From UBA1563 sp041667115 (GTDB taxonomy: Bacteria > Bacteroidota > Ignavibacteria > Ignavibacteriales > Ignavibacteriaceae), in the NCBI GenBank assembly GCA_041667115.1, contig JBAYFO010000002.1:62001-126000 (forward strand): a DNA stretch of 64,000 bases, given 5' to 3'. Shown in pieces: positions 8,636-17,257 of this stretch. The notes under the pieces are model-generated. The model did no database searches, was not told the origin of the DNA, and saw only the letters and a list, made by a program, of their open reading frames with translations. Within the stretch, counting starts at the first letter, position 1. The number at the start of each line of letters is the position of its first letter. Position numbers and translations under genes: made by a program.

Positions 8636-8864
8636 GGTTTTAATAACCTTTGAACTTTTACTTCTATTTTGTTCCGCAAGATTGCCGAAATCAATTAGAA
8701 TAAAGTGGATTTACTAATTTTTTGAATTGTACACTTCAAATTTAATTGAATTTCCCGTGCCTTCCAAAAAGCTTTGGTGTTATTGTACTTTTTAGTGGAA
8801 ATAAACTCTCCAATGGAGTTTTTATAACGGATGAGGTATAAACCGAAACACTTCCTATTGCCTC

Positions 8865-10010
8865 CTATACTACTCCGTAATGCACAATTTTTATTCCATA
8901 TTTTTGCCTTAAAGCATCTACCGCCTGCAGCATCCGTTTTTCTTTTTCATCTTTCCCGTCAAATAGATTTTCTTGCTCAAACGAACTGTAGAAATTGGTA
9001 AGTTGAATGCCGATAAGACGAATAGTGACGCGTCTTTTGTATGCATTACGGAAGAGTTCAACCGCTGCATTGAAGATAACTTTATCGCTGTTTGCCGGTT
9101 CTTTAAAGGTTTGCGAACGTGTGAGGGTTATAAAATCGGAGTAGCGTAACTTCAAAGTAATGGTTTTAGCCATCCACCCTTTTTTGCGAAGTGAATTACA
9201 AACATCTTCAACTAAATGAAAAAGAATATTTTCAATCTCCTTATGCTCGGCTAAATCTGTTTGAAATGTTTCTTCCCTGCCGATACTTTTTCTCTCCCGT
9301 TCAACGGTAAGAAACTCCGTCCCTTTGCCGTGCGCATGATCATAAATTGCATTTCCGTATTTGCCGAAAAGTAAACTGAAATATTCGCTTGAAGCATTAG
9401 TAATATCTTTGATAATCCGGAAGCCCCGCGCATTTAATTCCTTTGTGGTTACTCTCCCGATCCCCGGCATTGTTTCAATAGGAAGTGGGGCAAGGAATTC
9501 TTGCTCTTGTCCCGCAATAACATACGTAATTCCTTCCGGTTTGGCATAGTCAGATCCGATCTTTGCAACAAATTTATTTGAAGCGATCCCGATTGAACAG
9601 GGTAACGAGAGTTCTTTCTTTATTTCAGCTTGAAGACGTAAAGCTAACACATAAGGATGTCCGTAAATTTTTTCGCAACCGGAAAAATCCATATAAAATT
9701 CATCAATAGATGCCTGTTCCATAACCGGAGCGTAATGTTCTAAAATATTTTTCACTGCTTTTGAGTATCGCGTATATTCTTTGCCGTGTCCGTGCAGGTA
9801 GATGCCGTCTGGGCAGCGCCTGAAAGCATCGCGGATAGGCATGGCGGAATGGAGCCCAAACGCTCTTGCCTCGTAGGAACAAGCCGCAACTACTCCTCTC
9901 CCTTGCGGATCGCCACCGACAATAACCGCCTTCCCTTCCAGCGAAGGATCAAGTATCCGCTCAACGGAAACGAAGAATGCGTCAAGATCAAGATGAAAGA
10001 TTGTTGCCAT
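8865..10010 (-). CDS. dinB: DNA polymerase IV (Y-family)
   Basis: The 381-residue protein is a full-length Y-family polymerase. Catalytic acidic residues are D8 (HLDLDAFF), D103 and E104 (ASIDEFYMD). The steric-gate region (DAFFVSVE), the fingers (SYEARAFGLHSAMP) and the HhH thumb (LPIETMPGIGRVTTKEL) are all present, followed by a little-finger domain and a QENLF sliding-clamp motif near residue 350. It performs error-prone translesion synthesis. I saw no copy of the LexA-type palindrome found at 27635-27654 in its upstream 110 nt, so SOS control is not evident here. The gene stands alone. Confidence 0.96.
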   Translation of the reverse strand: MATIFHLDLDAFFVSVERILDPSLEGKAVIVGGDPQGRGVVAACSYEARAFGLHSAMPIRDAFRRCPDGIYLHGHGKEYTRYSKAVKNILEHYAPVMEQASIDEFYMDFSGCEKIYGHPYVLALRLQAEIKKELSLPCSIGIASNKFVAKIGSDYAKPEGITYVIAGQEQEFLAPLPIETMPGIGRVTTKELNARGFRIIKDITNASSEYFSLLFGKYGNAIYDHAHGKGTEFLTVERERKSIGREETFQTDLAEHKEIENILFHLVEDVCNSLRKKGWMAKTITLKLRYSDFITLTRSQTFKEPANSDKVIFNAAVELFRNAYKRRVTIRLIGIQLTNFYSSFEQENLFDGKDEKEKRMLQAVDALRQKYGIKIVHYGVV

Positions 10011-10120
10011 GAGGTAGTTGAAAGTTAAAAGTGGAAAGTTGAAAGAACTTTTTAATTATAAAAACAAAACGAAGCTATATTTAAACTTAACAAATAATAT
10101 GAATGCAGATAATATTATAA

Positions 10121-10252
10121 TTCCGCATCACGCCAAGGCGTGACGCTACACAAATAAATCCCGATAAATCGGGATGTAATTCCATATCATCGTTTACGAT
10201 GATTTCTTCGCACTGCGATACCGTTTACGGTGTCGTTGATTATAGCGCTTAC
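10121..10252. repeat. Dispersed palindromic repeat, copy 1 (most complete)
   Basis: Four consecutive palindromes occur in this gap between dinB and the next gene: CACGCC-AA-GGCGTG (10129-10142), ATCCCGAT..ATCGGGAT (10158-10175), ATCATCG-TTTA-CGATGAT (10186-10203) and GCGATACC..GGTGTCG (10215-10235). Related sequence recurs at 15205-15316 and 21921-22020 in the same order, and all three copies are in intergenic DNA. It behaves like a REP/MITE-type element; no transposase is visible nearby. The rest of this 309-nt gap holds no gene. Confidence 0.75.
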
Positions 10253-10319
10253 ATTATTACAACACCAATTTATAAAATCGATCAGTTTGCAAAATCCAGT
10301 ATAACCATGAATAAATTGT

Positions 10320-11186
10320 CTATTCTTTCGGATCAAGTTCATTAACTGTAATCAGTAATAAAGTAATAGTGTTTCGAGCTGTTTGGCGTCGATTATCAGT
10401 ACATGCTTTGCGAATTAACCACATGATAACAATTGCAAATAGTACACAAAAAATCCTGGGAATTCCTTGTTGTGTAAACCCTTCTTGGTAATGACAAAAG
10501 TATAAGACTACATGAGATAAAACAAATATAAAACAAGAAATAAATACTGAAACTATTGTTGCACCTAGAGAATGGAAAAGATCGTTGAGAAAGGCAAGAC
10601 GTTGAATGAGTGGATCCCTGTCTTTTTTCTTATCGCCAAGGAAACTTAGGACCAACTTATCAATGAAAATCCATTCAAGACTTTGACGTACTTTATTTGC
10701 CCAAAGCGTCCACCTTTTTGCACGCCATTGACAAAATTTTATGAAAGGAGGGAACCACCTAATCATTCTAAGATTTAACCGATTCTTCCACTCATCTGCA
10801 TGTTTTTGTCTTCTACCTATTATTTCTTGAAAAAATTTATCAATACCTTTATATTTAAACCAATCATCAAACCACTCCGTAGAGCGGATATGGTTAGTCT
10901 GTTTTGTGTGTGAATATGGGACAATATGCCAAAAGCTTTCATCCGTTTGGCGCCAATAAAGCCAATAATATATCTGGTATACCGCAAAGCCTAGAGGGGC
11001 AGACATTAATACAAGGAATGCAACAAGACCTATAAGTTCCTGTCCTTGAAGGAAAGAGCCCAAGTTGAATTCAGCGATGAGTGTAACACCCATAATGGCT
11101 TTTTGGAAAGCTAAAAAAAATATCAATGAACCGACAAGTATTGTTCCTGGTATCGCCCAACGAACAAGGTGTGTGATCTCTTTCAT
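10320..11186 (-). CDS. Four-TM membrane protein of unknown function
   Basis: I do not recognise this 288-residue protein. It has two N-terminal hydrophobic segments (about 10-30 and 50-78), a basic, Trp-rich central part of about 125 residues (WFDDWFKYKG, RWFPPFIKFCQWRAKRW) that should face the cytoplasm, and two C-terminal segments (about 205-240 and 248-270). There is no signal peptide or known motif. It lies 125 nt downstream of the broken ATPase-methyltransferase gene on the same strand. The pairing of an ATPase with a small membrane protein recalls the sensor/effector layout of phage-defence systems, but that is only an analogy. Confidence 0.6.
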   Translation of the reverse strand: MKEITHLVRWAIPGTILVGSLIFFLAFQKAIMGVTLIAEFNLGSFLQGQELIGLVAFLVLMSAPLGFAVYQIYYWLYWRQTDESFWHIVPYSHTKQTNHIRSTEWFDDWFKYKGIDKFFQEIIGRRQKHADEWKNRLNLRMIRWFPPFIKFCQWRAKRWTLWANKVRQSLEWIFIDKLVLSFLGDKKKDRDPLIQRLAFLNDLFHSLGATIVSVFISCFIFVLSHVVLYFCHYQEGFTQQGIPRIFCVLFAIVIMWLIRKACTDNRRQTARNTITLLLITVNELDPKE

Positions 11187-11311
11187 TTATTTATTCTCCA
11201 CTTATTGAGTATCTAGATTTTTTTACAAAACATCTTCAATTAACTCTTTATTGTGTTCCGAAAATGGAGCAGTGCTTCTTAATAATGGTAAACTCTTTCC
11301 CGGGAATAGAA

Positions 11312-13237
11312 TTATTTAACCATTGTTAATTCTTCAAGAGTTAATTGCACATTCGCAAACTGTTGTGTCCAAAAACCATGTATTTTCCCGTTCTGATAAT
11401 TTTGTTCCTTAGCTCTTATCTCTATAATTTTTTCTCTTGCCGTGACACTTAATGATTTTAAACAATCAAGACGAGAGGTTTCATCTATGCGTACCAGACA
11501 TTCTTTGGGAATTTGATGTGCTTTTAATCTGCCATCACCTCTCCTATCCGAGAAAACAAAGTCAGTATCTCTTCCCGTTATTTTAAATAAATCCTTCAAT
11601 TGTGGTGTATCAAGAACTATAAATCCTTTTTGATATGCTTTTTCTCCAACTGGCATTTGATGATCTTCAACTAAAAGCAATATCCCCTTGTCTGCCATTA
11701 AAGAAATGATTAACCCATCGGTTGAAAACAATTTAAGCCAGTCCTTTGGGTCTATTTCGTGCAAAACATTGCACATCATTATTACATCGAAACTTTTTTT
11801 GTCATAGTTTGATAACAGTTTTGTGGTATCATTAAAATATCTGTTTTCAGAGTTTCCAAAAACCTTGTTTATAGCATGCTCGCAATGCTCTTTGTATGTA
11901 TCGGATTTGTCATAAGCGATATAATCTAATTTCTCAATTAAATTCGTGTAGTCTGTCTGTTCTATATCAAAAATATTGGAAATAAAACGTCCTTGCCCTG
12001 CACCATAGTCTAAAACTCGAAGCTTTCCGTTTTGGGATAGTTTAAATAATTCAATTCTAACTTGATGCGATTGAGGATCATTAGAATCAGTCATTACAGT
12101 TGACGGCTCAACCAAACATTCAAAAGCGTAACGGCTAGTAGCATACTGTGCGGGCAAACTGATAAAATCTTGAAGTCTGGCTACTTCATCATCATCACCA
12201 AGTAGGCTGTGTAAAACTTTTTCGGGAATTTTACCAGCATGACTAATTTTATTATTCTCAACATACCAGATTAAGGAAGGGTTAAAGTGAGCTAATAAAG
12301 GAATTGAGTGTGTAGCAATCCAAATTTGACCATTAGGATTACATTTTTGTATTCTATCAAGAGTTTCAATGATTACAGAAGGATGAAGATGATTTTCTGG
12401 TTCATCAAGAATTAGAATTAAATCCTTCAGAGCCGTTTCTTGGCTGTAAATTGCTAAGCAAAATTGCAACAAAATTTTCTGTCCGTCTGACAGATTGGAT
12501 TTACCCATAGGAAATCCAAATAAAGTAGCTTCTCCGTCAATCGTCCTTCCAATGGAAGTATTTAAAAAGATTTCAACTAGTTTATTGAGTTTTTCATATT
12601 CATTTATTGCAATTTGTTTTTCTTCTTCGGAAACTTGTGAGTCTGGATGTGTGGCCTCCCTATTTCTGTCTTGAATAACTTGAATTTTAGAAAATGTTCC
12701 GGCAGGTAGAAAACTAACCCCTACCTTATTGATATCAGTAGCGGCGTTAATAATTTGACTTTTTTGAAAGTTATTGCAATCCGTTAAGTCAAGTTTTTTC
12801 GGCACGAAGGGAACAGAAACATAATTTTCCGCTAATTCAGAGGTTTCGACCAATTTCCAATTAATAATATTTTCTTGATTTACAAGATTTCTCTTGTTTC
12901 TCTCATAGGAGTCACTAAACTGTTTAATGTTTTTATTTAAACGGTCAATTTATTCTTGAGTAGTTTCTTTTGATAATTGATATTGCAAACTAGCGATAGC
13001 TTTTTCTAAATTCTCCATCTCCTTATTAATAATTTCGATTTGATTTCTTGAATTCTCTACTTCGTTTTTTTTGTGCTTTGCACGAAATGTTGAAATAATT
13101 TTATTTAATATTCTTGTTTTCCCGGAACCATTTTTCCCAGCAATTAAAACAATCTGTCCTAATTTGTCCATTTTTATATGTTCAAGTCCGTCATTGCTGG
13201 CTGGCGTATTTGGTATGTCAACTTTCGTTATTCTCAT
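11312..13237 (-). pseudogene. AAA ATPase-methyltransferase fusion interrupted by one in-frame stop
   Basis: Reading one frame from ATG 13237 to 11312 gives 642 codons, broken only by TAA at 12950-12952 (codon 96). The part before it has a Walker A motif (AGKNGSGKTRIL) and the start of a coiled coil; the coil continues without a frame shift after the stop (IDRLNKNIKQFSDSYERNKR). Then come the ABC-type signature (LSDGQKILLQF), Walker B (LILILDEPENHLHPS) and switch His (WIATHS), so it is an SMC/AAA_21-like ATPase. The last third is a class I SAM methyltransferase (motif I VLDYGAGQGRF, later FDVIMMCNVLHEID). There is no TOPRIM domain. Without readthrough the Walker A and B halves are on separate polypeptides; the 3' fragment would need the TTG at 12853. 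I call it a recent nonsense-mutated gene, with an assembly error or recoding as alternatives. Confidence 0.75.
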
Positions 13238-13478
13238 CTGTTAGTTATTCCTTATTGTAACAGTTATTATTTCGCACAACTATTTTTTTATTTCGTCGAA
13301 CTTCATTTTATCTGATATTAAAGCCCTTACATATTCTGTCCTAAAAATAGAACTCTTCCACTATAAAAGCAAAATCGTTCCTTAACCAACAAAGCTTTCT
13401 CAAAACCTCAACCGGTAGGGGCACTAAACTCCTACGGTTCATAGATGAACCTTTTTGCCTATCGGAAGAACCTATTTA

Positions 13479-13722
13479 GGCTATTTCAGGTACCTGATAA
13501 GGTTGTTCCACCACCAATTCGGGTTAGTGGAATAACCTCGATAGGTTATCCTTACTACCCTTTCGGGTTGTTCCACCTACCGGTGGGGGTTATTCAACAG
13601 CCTATGGGGGTTGCCGGAACAACCCCTAAAGGTTATTTCACCTACCTCTAAGGGTTATTTCACCTACCACCAAGGGTTATTTCACCTACCACCAAGGGTT
13701 TTTTCACCTACCTCTAAGGGTA
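13479..13722. repeat. 22-bp tandem hairpin array, 12 units
   Basis: A GGTT (or GGCT/GGTA) mark recurs at 13479, 13501, 13522, 13544, 13566, 13588, 13609, 13631, 13653, 13675, 13697 and 13719, that is every 21-22 nt. Units near 13650-13700 are almost identical, while older ones diverge but keep short complementary arms: AACCT/AGGTT at 13534-13547, ACCC/GGGT at 13557-13568, CCACC/GGTGG at 13573-13586, ACCT/AGGT at 13492-13503. The array ends 4 nt before the stop codon of the 13726-14193 gene, so it forms that gene's 3' region. There are no unique spacers, so it is not a CRISPR. The 240 nt on the other side (13238-13478) show no gene and perhaps a degraded start of the array. Confidence 0.85.
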
Positions 13723-13725
13723 TTA

Positions 13726-14193
13726 TTACTTCGCCGGAGCTACTTTTTGCCTCTTTTTAGGGAAAAACGCCTTCATTTCTTCGGCAAGTGCGGCTAATCC
13801 GGGAACCGAGTCCTTATGTTTTTGAACTTCTCCGTAGACTTCAAAGGACGCGCTAAGCAAATCGCTGCCAATCGCAATATTAGTGTCTTCTACGGTAGTT
13901 GCCAGATCGCGCACCTGACGCACAACGGTCTCGAATGATTTAAGCAACTCAAAATCCTGCTTAAATTCATTGATGTTGAATGTGCCGCTAAGAATTTGCG
14001 GATAATGCTCTACGGCTTCACCGGCTTTATCAACGAGTGGTTTGTAGGCATTGCCAAGTACAAGTAAAGTTACTTTTTCCTCCGCAGAAAGAGAAAGCAA
14101 GAAAGGGAGCTTAGCTTTTATGCCATCAAGATGTTGTTGAATTTCGGCAATTACTTCACCGCTTAGTTGAGCTGAGATGAGATTTTGTGCCAT
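13726..14193 (-). CDS. Conserved hypothetical protein, all-helical, 155 aa
   Basis: A soluble, mostly helical protein with no signal peptide. It opens MAQNLISAQLSGEVIAEIQQ and continues through KLPFLLSLSAEEKVTLLVLG and a long acidic-helical middle to a basic tail (FFPKKRQKVAPAK). I recall similar uncharacterised proteins of this length and opening in Bacteroidota-related genomes, but know no function. The 3' end abuts the 22-bp hairpin array. A strong AGGAGG-like ribosome site (CAGGAGGAATCC) precedes the ATG, which suggests high expression. It has its own start 117 nt after the BRO-N gene and may be independent. Confidence 0.75.
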   Translation of the reverse strand: MAQNLISAQLSGEVIAEIQQHLDGIKAKLPFLLSLSAEEKVTLLVLGNAYKPLVDKAGEAVEHYPQILSGTFNINEFKQDFELLKSFETVVRQVRDLATTVEDTNIAIGSDLLSASFEVYGEVQKHKDSVPGLAALAEEMKAFFPKKRQKVAPAK

Positions 14194-14310
14194 GGATTCC
14201 TCCTGGTTTTGTTTTTTGATCCACCACTCCGCTATGTTGTTATTTATGCAGAGTGGTTGTTTTATTTTTGAAAATTATGTTTATGACTTCATCACATAAC
14301 TTATCAACAA

Positions 14311-15153
14311 CTATTTTTTACCAATTTCTTTCATCTTGTTTTGGGCTAACTGTTTAGCGTTTTGTTTACTTATAACTTTTTTCCCTGTCTTTTCTTCAAT
14401 CTCTTTTCTTGTGTTGCCTGCAATAGTGCCGCCTTGTTTTGCGATTGTCCGGTTGTCTTCAAATGTTTCGGGATTCTTCACTTTTGAAATTTCAGTCGTC
14501 GAAGCTTCCGCAAGCATATTAAGAACCAATTCCAAGTTGGACATATTATCCCGAAGATTTTCTTTTTTAAGGTCTTTAAATTCTTTATACTGCTTTGTAG
14601 TAAACCCGCTCCAAGCTTTTGTAATCTCGTCGGTAAGTATCGCAAACCCTTCTCCCTTTTTAACTCCACGGTCTTCCCATTCATCGGTAAGTTCTTTTCG
14701 CACTTCAATACTTTTGAGCCTTTGATTAATCCACTCTTTGGAGTAACCTTTATGTAGATAAGTTTCCATTAAACGGTCAATCCCTTTTTCAGGGTCTTCA
14801 ATTTCGTCAATTCTTTCATTTCCTACGCGGGCAAGCCAAAGCTTAAATGGCTCAGCTTTAGGAGATGGAACCGATTGAATGAGCCTGAACAATTGCTCAA
14901 CATCAGCTACATCCGTTTTGTAAAACTTACCATCTTTTGATGCCATTTTCAGTTGGTTACAATTTGTAACCAACTCACTCCCTTCTTTTTTTAACCTATT
15001 TTTCAGCACTTTCCAATAATTATTAGGATTTTCGCTTTCGGACAAAACCCCAATTACATCTACAATTGAGAAATACCATTTCTCTTCATCTCCATTCCAA
15101 GCCGAACGGATTTGCTTTGAATCAAATAACTTTATGCTGGATTCTTTGTTCAT
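14311..15153 (-). CDS. BRO-N domain protein (phage antirepressor-like)
   Basis: The 280-residue protein begins with a BRO-N fold (about 1-110): the KLFDSKQIRSAWNGDEEKWYFSIVDVIGVLSES block, then a PNNYWKVLKNRLKKEG segment, ending near VADVEQLFRLIQSVPSPKAEPFKLWLARV. The remainder is helical and charged, with a KQGGTIAGNTRKEIEEKTGK block. BRO-N proteins are DNA-binding proteins common in phages and mobile elements, and also occur as free chromosomal genes of unknown role. It sits with SpoVG-like and repeat sequences in an accessory island. No integrase or phage structural gene is visible, so it is at most a remnant or cargo gene. Confidence 0.82.
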   Translation of the reverse strand: MNKESSIKLFDSKQIRSAWNGDEEKWYFSIVDVIGVLSESENPNNYWKVLKNRLKKEGSELVTNCNQLKMASKDGKFYKTDVADVEQLFRLIQSVPSPKAEPFKLWLARVGNERIDEIEDPEKGIDRLMETYLHKGYSKEWINQRLKSIEVRKELTDEWEDRGVKKGEGFAILTDEITKAWSGFTTKQYKEFKDLKKENLRDNMSNLELVLNMLAEASTTEISKVKNPETFEDNRTIAKQGGTIAGNTRKEIEEKTGKKVISKQNAKQLAQNKMKEIGKK

Positions 15154-15204
15154 AGTCTTGCCCTGTTTAATTCTTTTTTAATTCTGGTTAACTATAAATG
15201 GATT

Positions 15205-15316
15205 ACGCAACATGAATAAATCCGGGTAAATTGGGATATAGACATTCCCCATCACCCCTATTTATCAGGATGATTTTTTCGTACAGCGATACTGTAAATG
15301 GTATCGTTGATTATGA
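15205..15316. repeat. Dispersed palindromic repeat, copy 2 (degraded)
   Basis: This aligns by eye with copy 1 at 10145-10245: AATAAATCC.GGTAAAT.GGGAT, then ATTCC, then a shortened TCAGGATGATTTTTTCGTAC, then GCGATACTGTAAATGGTATCGTTGATTAT. The second palindrome is decayed, but the last one (GATAC/GTATC) is intact. It is intergenic, between the BRO-N and SpoVG genes. Confidence 0.65.
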
Positions 15317-15348
15317 AAAACCAGAACAGAAAATGTTACGGAAAACGG

Positions 15349-15603
15349 TTATGCCTTAACGCTGTGTTTTTCGTATTCGGCAATTGCCATAGCCGTTAAT
15401 TCATCCTTCAATTCTTTGGGAAGAATAACTCTATCAAAATATTTTCCGTCTTTTCCTTTTTCCCGCGGCGGACTCACAAACAATCCGTTTGACCCATCTA
15501 CTAAAGTAAATCCTTTTAATTCAATTCCTTCGGCGGTAACGGCATCAAAAAATGCTTTCGTCTTGTTTGTTCCATTGTACGGATTGAGTCTTGAAATCTT
15601 CAT
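15349..15603 (-). CDS. spoVG: SpoVG family nucleic-acid-binding protein
   Basis: The 84-residue protein matches the SpoVG fold and length. It contains the diagnostic stretch IELKGFTLVDGSNGLFVSPP followed by REKGKDGKYFDRV, the counterpart of the IRVIDGNNGLFVAMPS region of Firmicute SpoVG, and a C-terminal helix. SpoVG proteins bind DNA or RNA and act as regulators; the role outside Firmicutes is not established. It is cytoplasmic, with a GGAGGAAC ribosome site about 9 nt before the ATG. Placement beside the BRO-N gene and repeats suggests an accessory version rather than a core regulator. Confidence 0.85.
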   Translation of the reverse strand: MKISRLNPYNGTNKTKAFFDAVTAEGIELKGFTLVDGSNGLFVSPPREKGKDGKYFDRVILPKELKDELTAMAIAEYEKHSVKA

Positions 15604-15870
15604 ACGACTGTTCCTCCAAACTATTGGTTTTGTGTTGTTATTTAGAACTTGGCAGGGATACCACTCGAAGTAAAACTACGGAGAAGAATAAAAATCGGAA
15701 TCGGTTTATTTACTTGCAGAGATGGTTAATTATCCCTATAAGATTTGTTGTGAAAATAAAACTCTTTTTTGTAAAAGGCAAGATTTTTCTTCGGAATTAT
15801 TACATTAATTTTTGCGGTAATATGGCAGCCGCCGATTAAATGTTCAGTATTTGTCTAACGCTCTCAAGTG

Positions 15871-16626
15871 TTACTCTTTGTTCCTCACATAGATCAGTTT
15901 AAACCTTCCTTTTTGATTTTCGCGTTGTTCAATTTCAAACCGGTCAACGGACTTGATCAGAGGCGTAAGTTTTTGAAATCCATAATTACGTGAATCAAAG
16001 TTAGGCTGTTTCTTTTGTAAAAGATTTCCTACATCACCAAGAAAAGCCCAGCCATCTTCATCGGCAAGATCGGATACTGTTGATGCAATTAACTTTATTA
16101 CTTTGGGAGTAATTTTGTCCACTTCATTTTTCTTAGGAGTTTCCCCTTTTGTTATTGCGGTTTCACTGCTGTCGGCAGGTTCCTTGGTTTGATTTTTAAG
16201 AATTTCCAAATAGATAAATTTATCACAAGCAACAATAAAGGGCAGTGGAGTTTTCTTCTCGCCAATACCGAAGACTTTCATTCCGGCTTCTCTCAACCGT
16301 GTTGCCAGCCTTGTAAAATCACTATCGCTCGAAGCTAGGCAAAACCCATCCACCTTTCCCGAGTATAAAATATCCATCGCATCAATAATCATTGCCGAGT
16401 CGGTAGCATTTTTACCTGTGGTATAGCCATATTGCTGTATCGGTGTGATGGCGCTTTCCAGCAGAATGTTTTTCCATTTGGAGAGACTGGGTTTGGTCCA
16501 ATCACCATAGATCCTTTTGATAGTGGGATTGCCGTATTTTGCAATTTCCTCCATCATTTCTTTGATATACGCCGACGGGATATTATCTCCGTCAATCAGT
16601 ACTGCAAGTTTTAAATCTATTTCCAT
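15871..16626 (-). CDS. NYN-domain nuclease-like protein with C-terminal OST-HTH/LOTUS domain
   Basis: The 251-residue protein has an N-terminal NYN (LabA/PIN-like) domain, about 1-145, with the acidic active-site residues visible in VLIDGDNIP, NATDSAMIIDAMD and LASSDSDF. After a linker, residues about 170-248 form an OST-HTH/LOTUS domain (IASTVSDLADEDGWAFLGDVGNLL, then YGFQKLTPLIKSVDRFEIE). The combination implies an RNA-directed endonuclease or RNA-binding regulator in the cytoplasm. It is monocistronic. Related proteins are widespread in bacteria without a defined target. Confidence 0.9.
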   Translation of the reverse strand: MEIDLKLAVLIDGDNIPSAYIKEMMEEIAKYGNPTIKRIYGDWTKPSLSKWKNILLESAITPIQQYGYTTGKNATDSAMIIDAMDILYSGKVDGFCLASSDSDFTRLATRLREAGMKVFGIGEKKTPLPFIVACDKFIYLEILKNQTKEPADSSETAITKGETPKKNEVDKITPKVIKLIASTVSDLADEDGWAFLGDVGNLLQKKQPNFDSRNYGFQKLTPLIKSVDRFEIEQRENQKGRFKLIYVRNKE

Positions 16627-16768
16627 TTATTTCTCCGATATTAAACAACGAAATGACTCTACTTTACATTCAAACATTTATTATTGTTCAAACAAAGTTA
16701 AAATTTGCTTACAACTTAATCAACTAACTTAGGTTTAGCAACGAGTAAAACTCGATGCGCCGTTATTT

Positions 16769-17257
16769 TCAAACGAGCTTCTTTAAATGATGCTGCATAT
16801 GTCCGATATAATCGTTGATACAATAGGCAAGCGTAACCGGTTCCGATTTTGCCACCGGTTTCCAAGCAATCTCATCCAGGTTGTGTTCGATCCTATTAAA
16901 TAAGAGGGTTTCATCGGGAATAGCCGCAATGACTCTGCTTAGATGCATGTTAATTTCGTACCAAAGGTTAATTAGTGAAAGCCACGGTGAGGTTTGATAC
17001 TGCTGTACATTGATCCATTCATCTTGCTGGTAGCCGATGAAAATTAAATCGTTTTTAAGTTGCGCTCTAACAAATCGTTGATGATTGTTTGAAGCGGAGT
17101 CAATCAAATGTCCTATTATTTCTTTATGCGACCAGCCTCCATACTGAGGTTTCTTTCCGCTTTCCACTTCGGAAATGTCTTTTAATTTCCGATAAGATGA
17201 CTCAGTGATAGTTAGTAATTTTTCACTTAATTCTATTGCATTTACTGATTTATTCAT
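16769..17257 (-). CDS. DinB/YfiT-like four-helix putative metalloenzyme
   Basis: The 162-residue protein has the DinB_2 pattern: a His in GGWSHKEIIGHLIDSA, and a late HxxxH-like pair in YIGHMQHHLKKL, which together form the trinuclear His metal site of the fold. Family members include thiol-dependent transferases (bacillithiol and mycothiol S-transferases), but the specific activity cannot be read here. It should be cytoplasmic. Its start overlaps the end of the GH92 gene by 8 nt, so it is translationally coupled to an exported mannosidase, which is functionally odd. Confidence 0.85.
   Translation of the reverse strand: MNKSVNAIELSEKLLTITESSYRKLKDISEVESGKKPQYGGWSHKEIIGHLIDSASNNHQRFVRAQLKNDLIFIGYQQDEWINVQQYQTSPWLSLINLWYEINMHLSRVIAAIPDETLLFNRIEHNLDEIAWKPVAKSEPVTLAYCINDYIGHMQHHLKKLV

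Noticed and set aside
8803..8826. A small CTCC/GGAG hairpin with T run before the dinB 3' end
   Set aside because: The stem is short and its T run faces the plus strand, where no gene ends; too weak to call a terminator.
10011..10120. SOS box upstream of dinB
   Set aside because: I scanned for ATAC-N4-GTAT-type dyads and found none; the only notable feature is a short GTTGAAAGT-like repeat.
12950..12952. General stop-codon reassignment (TAA read as an amino acid)
   Set aside because: Many other genes in the window end properly at TAA with neighbours closely spaced; only this gene is affected.
13445..13651. A 68-aa plus-strand frame lying in the 22-bp array
   Set aside because: It is translation of repeat units; it has no ribosome site and no plausible protein character.
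13479..13722. CRISPR array
   Set aside because: Units are contiguous, 22 nt, with no unique spacers, no leader and no cas genes nearby.
14336..14725. A 129-aa frame antisense to the BRO-N gene
   Set aside because: It overlaps a well-supported gene on the other strand and shows no recognisable family.
14311..15603. A prophage
   Set aside because: Only a BRO-N and a SpoVG gene are present; no integrase, capsid, tail or terminase genes and no att sites.
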